From Planctomycetota bacterium (GTDB lineage Bacteria > Planctomycetota > UBA1135 > UBA2386): 64,000 bases of DNA. The notes under the pieces are model-generated. The model was not told the DNA's origin, searched no databases, and saw nothing but the letters and a program-made list of their open reading frames with translations. A program made the translations under genes and the position numbers. The stretch covers positions 18,273 through 82,272 of the forward strand of contig JANQJF010000021.1 of the NCBI GenBank assembly GCA_028281765.1. Direction: 5' to 3'. Shown here in pieces: positions 33,120 through 40,767 of the stretch (position 1 is its first letter; each line of letters opens with the position of its first letter).

Positions 33120-33234
33120 TGACACATTCGTCTCCGTGCAAAACGCGACAGTGGACGTTACGTGGGCGTAACACTGCGAGTGTTACGCCCACGTAACGTC
33201 CACTGTCGCGTTTTGCACGGAGACGAATGTGTCA
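33120..33234. repeat. 56-bp perfect inverted repeat with a 3-base centre
   Basis: Left arm 33120-33175 and right arm 33179-33234 are exact reverse complements; the centre is GCG. The arms begin TGACACATTCG and end CGAATGTGTCA. Inside each arm lies a smaller palindrome (GTTACG-TGGG-CGTAAC, or its complement), so each arm can also fold alone. The element ends one base from the TGA of the TraB-like gene (33236-33238) and starts 12 bases after the tRNA-Thr terminator, i.e. between two convergent units. No copy elsewhere in the window was noticed. It could be a processing/termination hairpin or a small transposable palindrome. Confidence 0.95.
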
Positions 33235-33235
33235 G

Positions 33236-34219
33236 TCACTTCGACTCGTCGGGGCGCTTCGTGATGTCCCAGGCCATGAGCGTGCGCTCGCCGGACTTGC
33301 GGAAGCCGAAGTCGCGGATCAGCTTCCGCTCCATGTCGGGCATGTGGGCGGCGCCGTAGTAGATGCCGAGATTCTTCTTCCCCTCAGCCATCTGTTCGCG
33401 CAACACTTCGAGCGCGCGGTCGTTGCGGCCCTCGAGGAGAACCATGTCGTCGCCCTCCTCCTCGCCGCCGCCGAGCGCGAGCGCCTCGATCGCGGTCAGC
33501 TGCTCCGCGACCATCATGCGAAGCGTGTGTCGGCCGTAGCCCGAGCGCATCGCCTTGACGATGTCGAACTCGCGCGGCGCCTCGCCGTCGACCTCACGCT
33601 CGCGCTGCTCGGCCTGCATCTTCGACTGCCGCTGGATCATGTTGATCGCGATCGTCAGGATGCTTTCGTTGTTGGCCTCCATCGCGCGCGCCATGCCCTT
33701 CGGCGTCAGGTCGGCATGGACGAAGTTGTCCTTCGTGTAGTCGATGTTGTCGAGCTGGAACGACAGCTCCAGGCCCTTCGTCATCGCCTGCTGCAGAAGG
33801 CTGATCGGGTTGAATCCGCCCTTCTTCTTCGGCTCGCCCGGCTTCGGCCGCTTGTCCGGGTTCGCGACGAGCTCGTAGAGCAGCGCGTCGTAATTCTCGA
33901 ACTCCTCGTTCAGCTCCTGGTAATGCCGCGCGTCCGCGATGTGCACCGACGCGATCAGGGACACTTTCGTGTCGTCCTTCTCGTAGGTGACGATCTTGAC
34001 GTCGAAGCGACCGCTGTCGTCTTCGGTGCGCACGAACTCGGCGAACGTCGACGGCTCGAAGACGGCGGCCGTCGACGCGTCGGTCGGCTGGGACGTGGGT
34101 TGGCTCGTGGACGTGCCGGAAGTCGGGGTTCCGGGGCCGGTGACTTCCGCCTCTTCGGGGGTGCAGGCGGCGAGTGCGAGCGCGCCGATCAGCAGCGTGC
34201 ACGTGGGGTTCGAACTCAT
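33236..34219 (-). CDS. TraB/GumN-family-like lipoprotein
   Basis: 327 residues. The ATG at 34219 gives a signal peptide with lipobox 'ALALAAC' (C19), followed by a Thr/Ser/Pro-rich linker. The body carries the TraB-like pattern: 'VSLIASVHIADARHYQELNE' with the conserved His, 'DALLYELV' with the conserved Glu, and near the end 'NLGIYYGAAHMPDMERKLIR' with the second conserved His. TraB/PrgY/GumN relatives are thought to be metal-dependent peptidases or inhibitors of signalling peptides; activity is not established for most. Its stop codon abuts the 56-bp palindrome, so the mRNA should end in a very stable hairpin. Downstream of the exonuclease gene by 40 bases. Confidence 0.75.
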   Translation of the reverse strand: MSSNPTCTLLIGALALAACTPEEAEVTGPGTPTSGTSTSQPTSQPTDASTAAVFEPSTFAEFVRTEDDSGRFDVKIVTYEKDDTKVSLIASVHIADARHYQELNEEFENYDALLYELVANPDKRPKPGEPKKKGGFNPISLLQQAMTKGLELSFQLDNIDYTKDNFVHADLTPKGMARAMEANNESILTIAINMIQRQSKMQAEQREREVDGEAPREFDIVKAMRSGYGRHTLRMMVAEQLTAIEALALGGGEEEGDDMVLLEGRNDRALEVLREQMAEGKKNLGIYYGAAHMPDMERKLIRDFGFRKSGERTLMAWDITKRPDESK

Positions 34220-34259
34220 ACCGACATGATCGTCGAACCGGCGCCGAGCCGTGAGCAAA

Positions 34260-35315
34260 TCACGACCAATCGCGGCGGTACTTCAGCACGCGGTCGCGGA
34301 TCTGCTGGTAGACCGCGGTCGTCGCGCGCACGTCGTGGCGGTTGTACTTCGCGATCATGCCGAGGTCGCCGCGCTCGTACGCCGGCGCGACCATCGAGCC
34401 GTCCATCTCGCCCTTCGGGCTCTCGATGCCGAGCGCCCAGCAGACGACGTCGAGGTTGGCGGGCCCTCGCCCGCGCTGCGACACCTGATCCAGCAGGTCG
34501 AGGTGGGGGCGCAGCGAGAAGCGGTTCGACAGCAGGTCGACGCGCGAGTCGATGCCGTGCACGAGGCTGCGGCCGACGAGGAACGGCACGTCGAAGCCGC
34601 GCCCGTTGAAAGACACGACGGTGTCCGCGAGCGAAGCCAGTGTCCAGAACGAGCGCAGCAGCTCGGCCTCGCTGACGCTGCGGATCCAGTCGGGCGGATC
34701 TTCGAGCGGGTGGTCGGGATGCGGCACCGCGAGGACCGTGACCTGCTGCTCTTCGAGCGGCACCTCGCCCTCGCCGAACGCCAGCGTCACGACTTTGCCG
34801 AAGTACGGGGACAGCCCCATGATCGCGGACTGGTCCATGTCCCGCCGTTTGGCGTGCTCCGTCAGCGACTTCACGATCGTCGCCGGCAGCTCGCGGATCT
34901 CGGTCGCCGGCACGGTCTCGATGTCGAACACGAGCGACTTGCAGCGCAGCTCCGGCACCCACTCCGGAACCTCGCCGTAGAGCTGGGCCGGGGCGAAGCC
35001 CTCGTCGTCGCGCGCCGCCTCTCGCAGCTTCTGGATCGTCAGCTGCACGGTGCCCTGGTATTCGCCGGTCGTGAAGCCGACCTTGACCTCGTCGCCCGCG
35101 GTCAGCGAGCGCGCGGTCTCCATCGCGTCCTTCGAGGCCGGGTCGTCCCAGATCTTGCCGCCGACCGAGCCGCTCGCGTCGCCGATCTCGACGTCGAAGA
35201 ACGGTCGACCCTGCGACGTCGTGCGGGCGTCGCACCGCCGCAGCATCGCGAAGCACGAGCCGACCGTATCCCGCGGCTGCTGCAGCACCTCGTCGATCGT
35301 CTGGAACAGCTGCAT
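34260..35315 (-). CDS. OB-fold domain fused to a PolB-type 3'-5' exonuclease
   Basis: 351 residues. The N-terminal ~110 residues resemble the OB-fold of YhaM-like nucleases ('CDARTTSQGRPFFDVEIGDA', 'GGKIWDD', 'DEVKVGFTTGEYQGTVQLTI'). The rest is a DnaQ-like/PolB-type exonuclease: Exo I 'LVFDIETVPA', Exo II 'ADTVVSFNGRGFDVPFL', and Exo III with 'YERGDLGMIAKYNRHDVRAT' carrying the final Asp. The catalytic Asp and Glu residues are present, so it should be active on DNA or RNA ends. ATG 35315 lies two bases after the stop of the aminotransferase gene; the two are clearly one transcript. The OB domain probably binds single-stranded nucleic acid. Confidence 0.85.
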   Translation of the reverse strand: MQLFQTIDEVLQQPRDTVGSCFAMLRRCDARTTSQGRPFFDVEIGDASGSVGGKIWDDPASKDAMETARSLTAGDEVKVGFTTGEYQGTVQLTIQKLREAARDDEGFAPAQLYGEVPEWVPELRCKSLVFDIETVPATEIRELPATIVKSLTEHAKRRDMDQSAIMGLSPYFGKVVTLAFGEGEVPLEEQQVTVLAVPHPDHPLEDPPDWIRSVSEAELLRSFWTLASLADTVVSFNGRGFDVPFLVGRSLVHGIDSRVDLLSNRFSLRPHLDLLDQVSQRGRGPANLDVVCWALGIESPKGEMDGSMVAPAYERGDLGMIAKYNRHDVRATTAVYQQIRDRVLKYRRDWS

Positions 35316-35317
35316 CG

Positions 35318-36493
35318 CTACTTGCTCAAGAATCCGCGGATTCGGTCGACGGCCTTCTCGAGGTCGTCCATCGACGCCGCGTAGCTCAGACGCAGGAAGC
35401 CCGGAAATGCGAACGCCGTGCCCGGGACCGCCGCGACGAGCGCTTCGACGAGCAGCTGCTCGGTCAGCGCGACGTCGTCGATGCCGCGCGCCGCGCACGC
35501 TTCGCGCGCGTCGACGAGCGCGTAGAACGCGCCCTGTGGACGGTCGAGCTTCAGGCCTGGGATCGCGTTGATCGCCTCGTGCAGGAACTGGCGTCGCTCG
35601 TCGAACGCGGCCTTACGCCGCTCGAACTCGGAGTCGTCCGCTTCGTTGCAGACCTCGAGCGCCGCTTCCTGGCTGATCGAGCACGGGTTGCCGATCGCCT
35701 GGCTCTGCAGCCGCGCGGCGGCGGCGATCACGTCCTTCGGTCCCGCGAGGAAGCCGATGCGCCAACCCGTCATCGAGTGGCTCTTCGTGCCGCCGTTGAC
35801 GACGATCGTGCGGTCGCGGCCCTTCTCGAACGACGCGGGCGAGACGTGCACGTTGTCGTCGTAGACGAGCCGCGCGTAGATCTCGTCCGACATGATCCAC
35901 ATGCCGGTCGCGTCGGCACCGTCGACCATCGCCTCGATCTGGTCGCCCGTCGGCACCGCGCCGGACGGGTTGTTCGGAAAGTTGATCATGACGCCTTTCG
36001 CGTCGTGCTCCCGCGCGGCGTTCTCGAGGTCTTCGCGGGTCGGGATCAGCCCGTCGCTCGGCGTGACGTCGACCGGCACGCCGCCGACCATCTTGACCAT
36101 CTCCGGATACGACGGCCAATACGGCGTCGGGAGCAGCACCCGGTCCCCCTCGTTGACGAGCGCCATCAGCGCCATCGTGAGGGCCGGCTTGGCTCCGGCG
36201 GTCGCCATGACCTCGTCCGGGGCGTAGTGCAGGTCGAACCGCTCAAACCACTTCGCGGCAGCCTTGCGCAGCTGTGGCGTGCCGGAGGCCGCCGTGTAGC
36301 GCGTCTTGCCGTCGCGGATGGCCCCGACCCCCGCGTCCGCGATCGGCTCGGGCGTCGGGAAGTCCGGCTCGCCGGCGCCGAGGGAGATGACGTCCTGGCC
36401 GTCGGCCCGCATCGCGGCCGCGCGCGCGGAGATGGCGAGGGTGATCGAGGTCGAGATCTGCTGGGACCTCAGGCTGGTGGAGATGGCGCCCAT
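35318..36493 (-). CDS. Pyridoxal-phosphate aspartate aminotransferase family protein (class I)
   Basis: 391 residues, the usual length. PLP lysine K237 lies in 'NGGTKSHSMTGWRIGFLAG'; N175 in 'NFPNNPSGAV', D203 and Y206 in 'MSDEIYARL' contact the cofactor; the substrate arginine is in 'FLRLSYAAS' near the C-terminus. These features place it in the fold-type I class I/II group near bacterial aspartate (or prephenate) aminotransferases. It transfers amino groups between aspartate and 2-oxoglutarate or related pairs; exact substrate not certain. First gene of an operon with the OB-exonuclease. Divergent from the membrane-anchored gene at 36642, with 148 bases for promoters. Confidence 0.93.
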   Translation of the reverse strand: MGAISTSLRSQQISTSITLAISARAAAMRADGQDVISLGAGEPDFPTPEPIADAGVGAIRDGKTRYTAASGTPQLRKAAAKWFERFDLHYAPDEVMATAGAKPALTMALMALVNEGDRVLLPTPYWPSYPEMVKMVGGVPVDVTPSDGLIPTREDLENAAREHDAKGVMINFPNNPSGAVPTGDQIEAMVDGADATGMWIMSDEIYARLVYDDNVHVSPASFEKGRDRTIVVNGGTKSHSMTGWRIGFLAGPKDVIAAAARLQSQAIGNPCSISQEAALEVCNEADDSEFERRKAAFDERRQFLHEAINAIPGLKLDRPQGAFYALVDAREACAARGIDDVALTEQLLVEALVAAVPGTAFAFPGFLRLSYAASMDDLEKAVDRIRGFLSK

Positions 36494-36641
36494 GGTGTCG
36501 CTGATTGGGGGAAGTCGGGCCTTGTCGAGTCAGGCAGTAGAGCCGAACGGAGAGCGCCATTCGACGTGTTTTCCGCTGGCTCCGGAAGAAGCGGGGGTCA
36601 GCGTCGTCCCAGCCCCTTCTGGTGGGTAAGGTCCGCATCGT

Positions 36642-38684
36642 ATGAAGAAGAAGCTGAAGATCCTGGCCATCGTGCTCGGGGTGACCGTGACCCTTCTGCT
36701 GCTGTTCGTCACGGCGTTCATCTACAACCCCACCGAGGGTTCGCTGGCGGACATGCGGGACGTCGTCCCGCGCAACATCCACTTCTTCATGCGGAAGACC
36801 GCGCTCGCGGAGGACTTCGACGAGTTCCCGACGCCGAAGTTCTGGGCCGAGTTCGCCGACTCGACGACCTGGCGGGATCTCCAGCGGATGCCGATGGTCA
36901 AGGAGCTCCAGAAGAAGGGCGGCGTCGCTTCGGCGATCGAGGAGATCCGCGGCGTCACTCAGGAGATCGCCGCGAACAGCGGCGGCTGGCTGAGCCTCAA
37001 AGATGACGTCCTCGGCACCGAGGTGATCGTCGCCGGCCGCTTCCAGGGACGAGACTTCGAGTCGTCGAAGTACTGCGCGTACTTCCGCGGCTCGTGGAAG
37101 GTGCGCTTCCTGTGGGGACTGCTCGGCTGGGGCTGGGTGCGCGATGAGGTCGCCGCGTCCGGCCCGACCCTCGAGCTGCTCGACGACGGGACGATGACCC
37201 TCGAGTCGAACGGGCAGACGTTCCACATCGCGCGTCACCTGGACTGCGTGATGCTCAGCAACGACGAGGAGCTGCTGCAGAAGTCGATCACGCTCGCGCG
37301 CGGCGACGACGCCAGCGAAGACACGTTCGGCAGCAACGAGCAGTATCGTGACGGCATCGAGGCGCGGCTGCGCTCGTGGTCGGAGCTCAACGACGGCATG
37401 CGCATCGACGCGCTCGAGCTGTTCGCGCAGCCGGACGAGCTGTTCAAGATCACGTCGTGGGACGACGGCTGGCCGAACAAGCGTCACCCCGACGACATGA
37501 ACGAGCGCGTGCTCGCGTCGTTCCTCAACCTGAGCGGTTGGCGCTTCCTCAGCGGGTCGGTCGTCTTCGAAGAGAGTTCGCTGACCGCTCTCGCCCGCGT
37601 CGAACTCAACCGCAACAAACACACGGGATTCCAGGCCGAGTTCTTCCGCGCCGAGTCGGCGCCGTACGAGGACTGGCTGCTGCCGTTCCTCGCGATGGTG
37701 CCGGAAGGCGTCGGGGGCGTGTCGAACCGCGGCGCGTGCGCCGCAGCGGCGTTGCGGATGAACGCGGCCGACTTCCTCGTCGAGATGTACGAAGCCCTGG
37801 ATGATCAGAGCTTGATCGACGACCCGCTGCGCAAGACCGGCAAGTACACCGGAGCGCGCGCGCTGATCGACGAGTTGCGGACGGTGTTGCTGCCACGCAC
37901 GGGTTTCGTGTTCATGCGGAAGCAGGACCTGGGCGACGAGGTCGAGATCTTCGATCCGACGCCGGCGCCGCACTGGGCGTGGGTGTTCTGGCTGCGGCCC
38001 AACTCGCGTGGCGTGCTGCAGGAGCTGCGGAAGTACCTGTCCGACAACGCGACGAACCTCGGCTTCACGAAGGTCACCGACCTGCGACTGCCGGGCCTGT
38101 CCGACCCGTGCCGCGAGTTCATGAACCCGCACATCCCGGGCACGGGGGAAGTCGCGCTCCTGCTCTACGGCGACTTCTTCATCCTCGCGAACTCGAGTTT
38201 CGTCGCGCGCGACATGATCAGCGCCCGCCTCGATTCGAAGTCGCTTCTCCAGGACGACAACTGGGACATCTTCGAACGCGAGCTGCCGAGCCGCATCAAC
38301 GGCTTCGTCTACGCGAACGGCGAGCGCCTCGGCAACGTCTTCTCCGACTACGTCCAGTCGATCGCCGACGAGTCGCGCACGCCGGACCCGGCGTGGGAGA
38401 TGCAGAACCGCTCGCGCTTCGATCGGAAGGTCTTCCAGGCGAAGTATCGGCAGTACGGTTCGATTGCCCAGATTCCGGAGTCGCTGAAGCCGCAGTTCGA
38501 CGCCGACGTCGCCAAGGAGATGGACCTCGCGTGGATCGACGAACGCGCCGCGTTCACGAAGTCGGATCGCGACCACTACGACCAGCTGCGCGTGATGTGC
38601 CGGATGCTGGACGCGGCGTATCTGCAGGTGGAGTTGGACCCGCAGTTCATCCAGCTGACGAGTGGGATCCTGTTGGAACGTTGA
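36642..38684 (+). CDS. Membrane-anchored periplasmic protein of unknown function
   Basis: 680 residues. A Lys-rich start (MKKKLK) and one membrane helix (about 7-27, 'LAIVLGVTVTLLLLFVTAFI') anchor the protein; the rest is outside the cytoplasm. The body is rich in aromatic and acidic residues, with 'VVPRNIHFFMRKTALAEDFD', 'LGTEVIVAGRF' and 'GTGEVALLLYGDFFILANSS' as candidate strands. The layout loosely recalls large planctomycete periplasmic proteins of the DUF3352 kind, but I cannot confirm membership. No catalytic motif seen. Codon use is native. Monocistronic by position: the next gene begins ~120 bases later. Confidence 0.75.
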   Translation: MKKKLKILAIVLGVTVTLLLLFVTAFIYNPTEGSLADMRDVVPRNIHFFMRKTALAEDFDEFPTPKFWAEFADSTTWRDLQRMPMVKELQKKGGVASAIEEIRGVTQEIAANSGGWLSLKDDVLGTEVIVAGRFQGRDFESSKYCAYFRGSWKVRFLWGLLGWGWVRDEVAASGPTLELLDDGTMTLESNGQTFHIARHLDCVMLSNDEELLQKSITLARGDDASEDTFGSNEQYRDGIEARLRSWSELNDGMRIDALELFAQPDELFKITSWDDGWPNKRHPDDMNERVLASFLNLSGWRFLSGSVVFEESSLTALARVELNRNKHTGFQAEFFRAESAPYEDWLLPFLAMVPEGVGGVSNRGACAAAALRMNAADFLVEMYEALDDQSLIDDPLRKTGKYTGARALIDELRTVLLPRTGFVFMRKQDLGDEVEIFDPTPAPHWAWVFWLRPNSRGVLQELRKYLSDNATNLGFTKVTDLRLPGLSDPCREFMNPHIPGTGEVALLLYGDFFILANSSFVARDMISARLDSKSLLQDDNWDIFERELPSRINGFVYANGERLGNVFSDYVQSIADESRTPDPAWEMQNRSRFDRKVFQAKYRQYGSIAQIPESLKPQFDADVAKEMDLAWIDERAAFTKSDRDHYDQLRVMCRMLDAAYLQVELDPQFIQLTSGILLER

Positions 38685-38802
38685 GACGTTGAGCGCGGGG
38701 CGCGCAGGCGCGAGCGCAGGCGCACGTTCACGGGCACGGTAACAAGCTTGGGCCGGGTCCAGCCCGATGAGACAGGTTGCCCGGGTCGGGTGTCGACTTG
38801 AC

Positions 38803-39051
38803 ATGATGTCCGAGCCCGTGCGCAAACCGCCGCCTGGATTCTCCGACCTGTCCGTGGATCAGCAGATCGACTATCTGCAGCTGCTGTGGGACCAGATCGC
38901 GTCGGATTCGGATCGAGTGCCCGAGCCGGATTGGCACCAGGCCATTCTGGAGGAGCGGGCCAAGGCGCACCGCGATACTCCCCGCGATACGGCCTCGTGG
39001 GACGAAGTTCGTGAGCGGGTCTCGCGGCGCTTGCGAGAGCCGCCCGAGTGA
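38803..39051 (+). CDS. Addiction-module antitoxin (TIGR02574/PF09720-like)
   Basis: About 82 residues from ATG 38803 (a second ATG follows at once). 'LSVDQQIDYLQLLWDQIASD', 'VPEPDWHQAILEERAKAHRD' and 'SWDEVRERV' match the conserved order of the putative addiction-module component family, the usual partner of a RelE/ParE toxin. Its TGA overlaps the GTG of the downstream toxin frame (GTGA), so translation was coupled. The toxin is frameshifted; the antitoxin looks intact. It would neutralise the toxin by binding and probably autoregulate the pair. Confidence 0.85.
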   Translation: MMSEPVRKPPPGFSDLSVDQQIDYLQLLWDQIASDSDRVPEPDWHQAILEERAKAHRDTPRDTASWDEVRERVSRRLREPPE

Positions 39052-39339
39052 CGGTGGAGATTCGGTTTCGCGCAGTCGCCGAGCGCGACGCTACGGACGC
39101 TGCGATGTGGTTCGAGGCGCGGAGGTCCGGGTTGGGAGCGCACTTCATCGCTGAGCTGGACCGCCTGCTCGATCGCGTGCGTGAGTCGCCGCGGCAGTTC
39201 CCAGCCGTTGGAAGTGCGTGTCGGCGCGGTCACCTGCGACGGTTCCCACGTGTACTATCTGCTCGAAGAGGACGCCGTAGTCGTGATCGCGGTGCTGCAC
39301 ATGCAGCGACATCCCGATACGTGGCGCTCTCGTGAGTAG
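39048..39339 (+). pseudogene. RelE/ParE-type toxin, frameshifted
   Basis: GTG 39048 starts a ParE-like toxin: 'IRFRAVAERDATDAAMWFEA', 'GLGAHFIAELDRLLDRVRES' and 'PRQFPAVG' are canonical. After 'LRRFP' (about 39248) the frame degenerates into Arg-rich nonsense. The +1 frame from 39250 continues exactly as expected, 'VYYLLEEDAVVVIAVLHMQR' then 'HPDTWRSRE', ending at TAG 39337-39339. One extra base or two missing bases near 39245-39250 therefore splits the gene. The in-frame product ending at 39335 would lack the C-terminal strands and probably be inactive. Could be a real mutation that silenced the toxin, programmed frameshifting or a sequencing error. Confidence 0.8.
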
Positions 39340-39360
39340 TCTGATCCCACACGTCTTTCG

Positions 39361-39630
39361 ATGTCCAACACCACACTCGTAGCAAGGCTCAGGGCTCTTC
39401 TCGTGGCGATGAGGCGTGGCTCTCGGTCTATCGAAGACGCATTGCAGGATCTCGACTTGGCCATGCTTGGGCTCGAAGCGATGCCTGCCTCGCTCTCAGA
39501 GGAAGGTGATTCACTTCGACTCGAGCTTCAGCAGGCGCAGTGGGCTCTCGATGAGGGGGGCGCGCCTGATGTCGAGGCGTTGCTGTCTCGACTCGAGGCC
39601 TGGATCACTCGAGTTCCGGTCGAAGTCTAG
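39361..39630 (+). CDS. Small hypothetical protein
   Basis: 89 residues, mostly alpha-helical ('IEDALQDLDLAMLGLEAMPA', 'LRLELQQAQWALDEGG'), acidic and without signal or membrane segment. No family recognised. It lies 21 bases after the end of the toxin frame on the same strand. The base composition is a little less GC-rich than the neighbouring chromosomal genes. Could belong to the toxin-antitoxin neighbourhood, but nothing proves it. Confidence 0.55.
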   Translation: MSNTTLVARLRALLVAMRRGSRSIEDALQDLDLAMLGLEAMPASLSEEGDSLRLELQQAQWALDEGGAPDVEALLSRLEAWITRVPVEV

Positions 39631-39698
39631 GCGGCCGCCGAAGCTCTACGGATCGGTTCTGCTGGTGGCTGTACCATTCCGGGGTCATCGAGACCCCA

Positions 39699-40109
39699 AT
39701 GAACTCCCAACCCCTCCGCTACTCACTCCTCGCCGGCGCCGCCTACTTCGTCTGCATGGCGATCGCGCACTTCTTCGGCATCAAGCAGCCGCTGCTGTTC
39801 GTCTACTACGACACGCCGTTCCACGCGTATCAGGACAAGATCATCTCGTTCGCGGTCGTGGCGTACGTCGCGCTGTTCTGGTGTGCGGCGCGAGAATGGT
39901 CGGTCGTGCCCGCGGCGTTGTTCGTACTCGGGGTGACGGTCGCGGGGTTGTCGGCGGTGAACGTGTCCGATGCGCTGGCCGAGGTGTTGCAGCCGGGCCA
40001 GTCGACGTGGCCGTATTGGGCACAGGTGGGGGCGATTGCCGCGTATTGGGTTTGGCTGCTCGTCTTGTTCGTGCGGCAGCGGTCCGTCGCTGACCTGGAC
40101 GGGCGATGA
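39699..40109 (+). CDS. Small integral membrane protein (about four helices)
   Basis: 136 residues with four predicted membrane spans: about 8-25 ('LLAGAAYFVCMAIAHFFG'), 47-63 ('IISFAVVAYVALFWC'), 70-90 and 107-125 ('AQVGAIAAYWVWLLVLFV'). The conserved-looking 'FHAYQDKIISF' between helices 1 and 2 could be functional. No family recognised with confidence. The TGA overlaps the ATG of the next small reading frame (ATGA), so the two were designed to be co-translated. Confidence 0.75.
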   Translation: MNSQPLRYSLLAGAAYFVCMAIAHFFGIKQPLLFVYYDTPFHAYQDKIISFAVVAYVALFWCAAREWSVVPAALFVLGVTVAGLSAVNVSDALAEVLQPGQSTWPYWAQVGAIAAYWVWLLVLFVRQRSVADLDGR

Positions 40110-40315
40110 CTCGCCCCCGCAAGCCGCTGCGCACCGTCCTGTTCGTCGGCTCGCTCTTCCTGCTGCTCGTCGTCGTCTGGATGGCCGCCGGAGCCGTTCG
40201 TCCTGCACGGGAGCTTCGATCGGTTGGTGGTGGTGGATCCGGACAAGCGCTGACGCGTGCGAGTAGCGGGTCCGTCTGCGTTGGGCTAGAGTCCCCGGCC
40301 ACACCTCCGAGTTGA
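40106..40315 (+). CDS. Tiny membrane protein, possibly frameshifted
   Basis: The annotated frame gives 69 residues: a basic start (MTRPRKPLR) and one membrane helix ('TVLFVGSLFLLLVVVWMAAG'), then a Gly/Ser-rich tail of non-coding character. In the +1 frame from about 40190 the sequence reads 'EPFVLHGSFDRLVVVDPDKR' and stops at 40251-40253, with much better codon character. A one-base insertion near 40187 would turn a ~48-residue single-pass protein into the longer present frame. The start overlaps the stop of the preceding membrane-protein gene by four bases, which supports a real gene here. Confidence 0.4.
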   Translation: MTRPRKPLRTVLFVGSLFLLLVVVWMAAGAVRPARELRSVGGGGSGQALTRASSGSVCVGLESPATPPS

Positions 40316-40325
40316 CGATACGACC

Positions 40326-40766
40326 ATGGGATTCCTCTCCGACCGACTCGACAAGGACATCTTCGACGACCCGGACGAACTCGCCTTCATCGAGGAGCAC
40401 GTCGGCTTCGGCAAGCTGACGCTGAAGGAGGCGAAGGCGGCAAAGAAGCTGGCCAAGAAGATCGAGAAGGAAGACGACGTCGACCTGGACGGCGTCATCG
40501 AGTCCCTCGAAGAGATCATCGACGACCTGAAGTTCGCGAAGGATCCGAAGAACGCGATCATCATTTGGGTCAACGAGAACGTGAAGGAGCTCGAGGCGAA
40601 GGTGCTCGAGCGCCATGAGATCGAGGGCTTGATGATCCGTGCGCACGTCGACCGCGACCGACTGATGATCGTCGGCAAGTCGGTGCACCCGCTCGACGGG
40701 ATCGAAGGGATGGTCGAGGAGCTGTCGGGGTTTCCGGCGGAGAATCGGGTGGTCGGCGCGGAGTGA
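40326..40766 (+). CDS. Hypothetical soluble acidic protein
   Basis: 146 residues, Lys/Glu/Asp-rich. A helical first half ('LTLKEAKAAKKLAKKIEKED', 'GVIESLEEIIDDLKFA') is followed by a mixed alpha/beta second half ('IIIWVNENVKELEAKVLERH', 'MIVGKSVHPLDGIEGMVEEL'). No signal peptide, membrane helix or known motif. Codon use is native. It converges with the DUF1501 gene; one base separates the two stop codons. Function unknown. Confidence 0.7.
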   Translation: MGFLSDRLDKDIFDDPDELAFIEEHVGFGKLTLKEAKAAKKLAKKIEKEDDVDLDGVIESLEEIIDDLKFAKDPKNAIIIWVNENVKELEAKVLERHEIEGLMIRAHVDRDRLMIVGKSVHPLDGIEGMVEELSGFPAENRVVGAE

Positions 40767-40767
40767 C

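Noticed and set aside
33162..33359. Short frames on both strands across the palindrome that encode the same peptide
   Set aside because: The identical peptides follow automatically from the perfect inverted repeat; no start signals.
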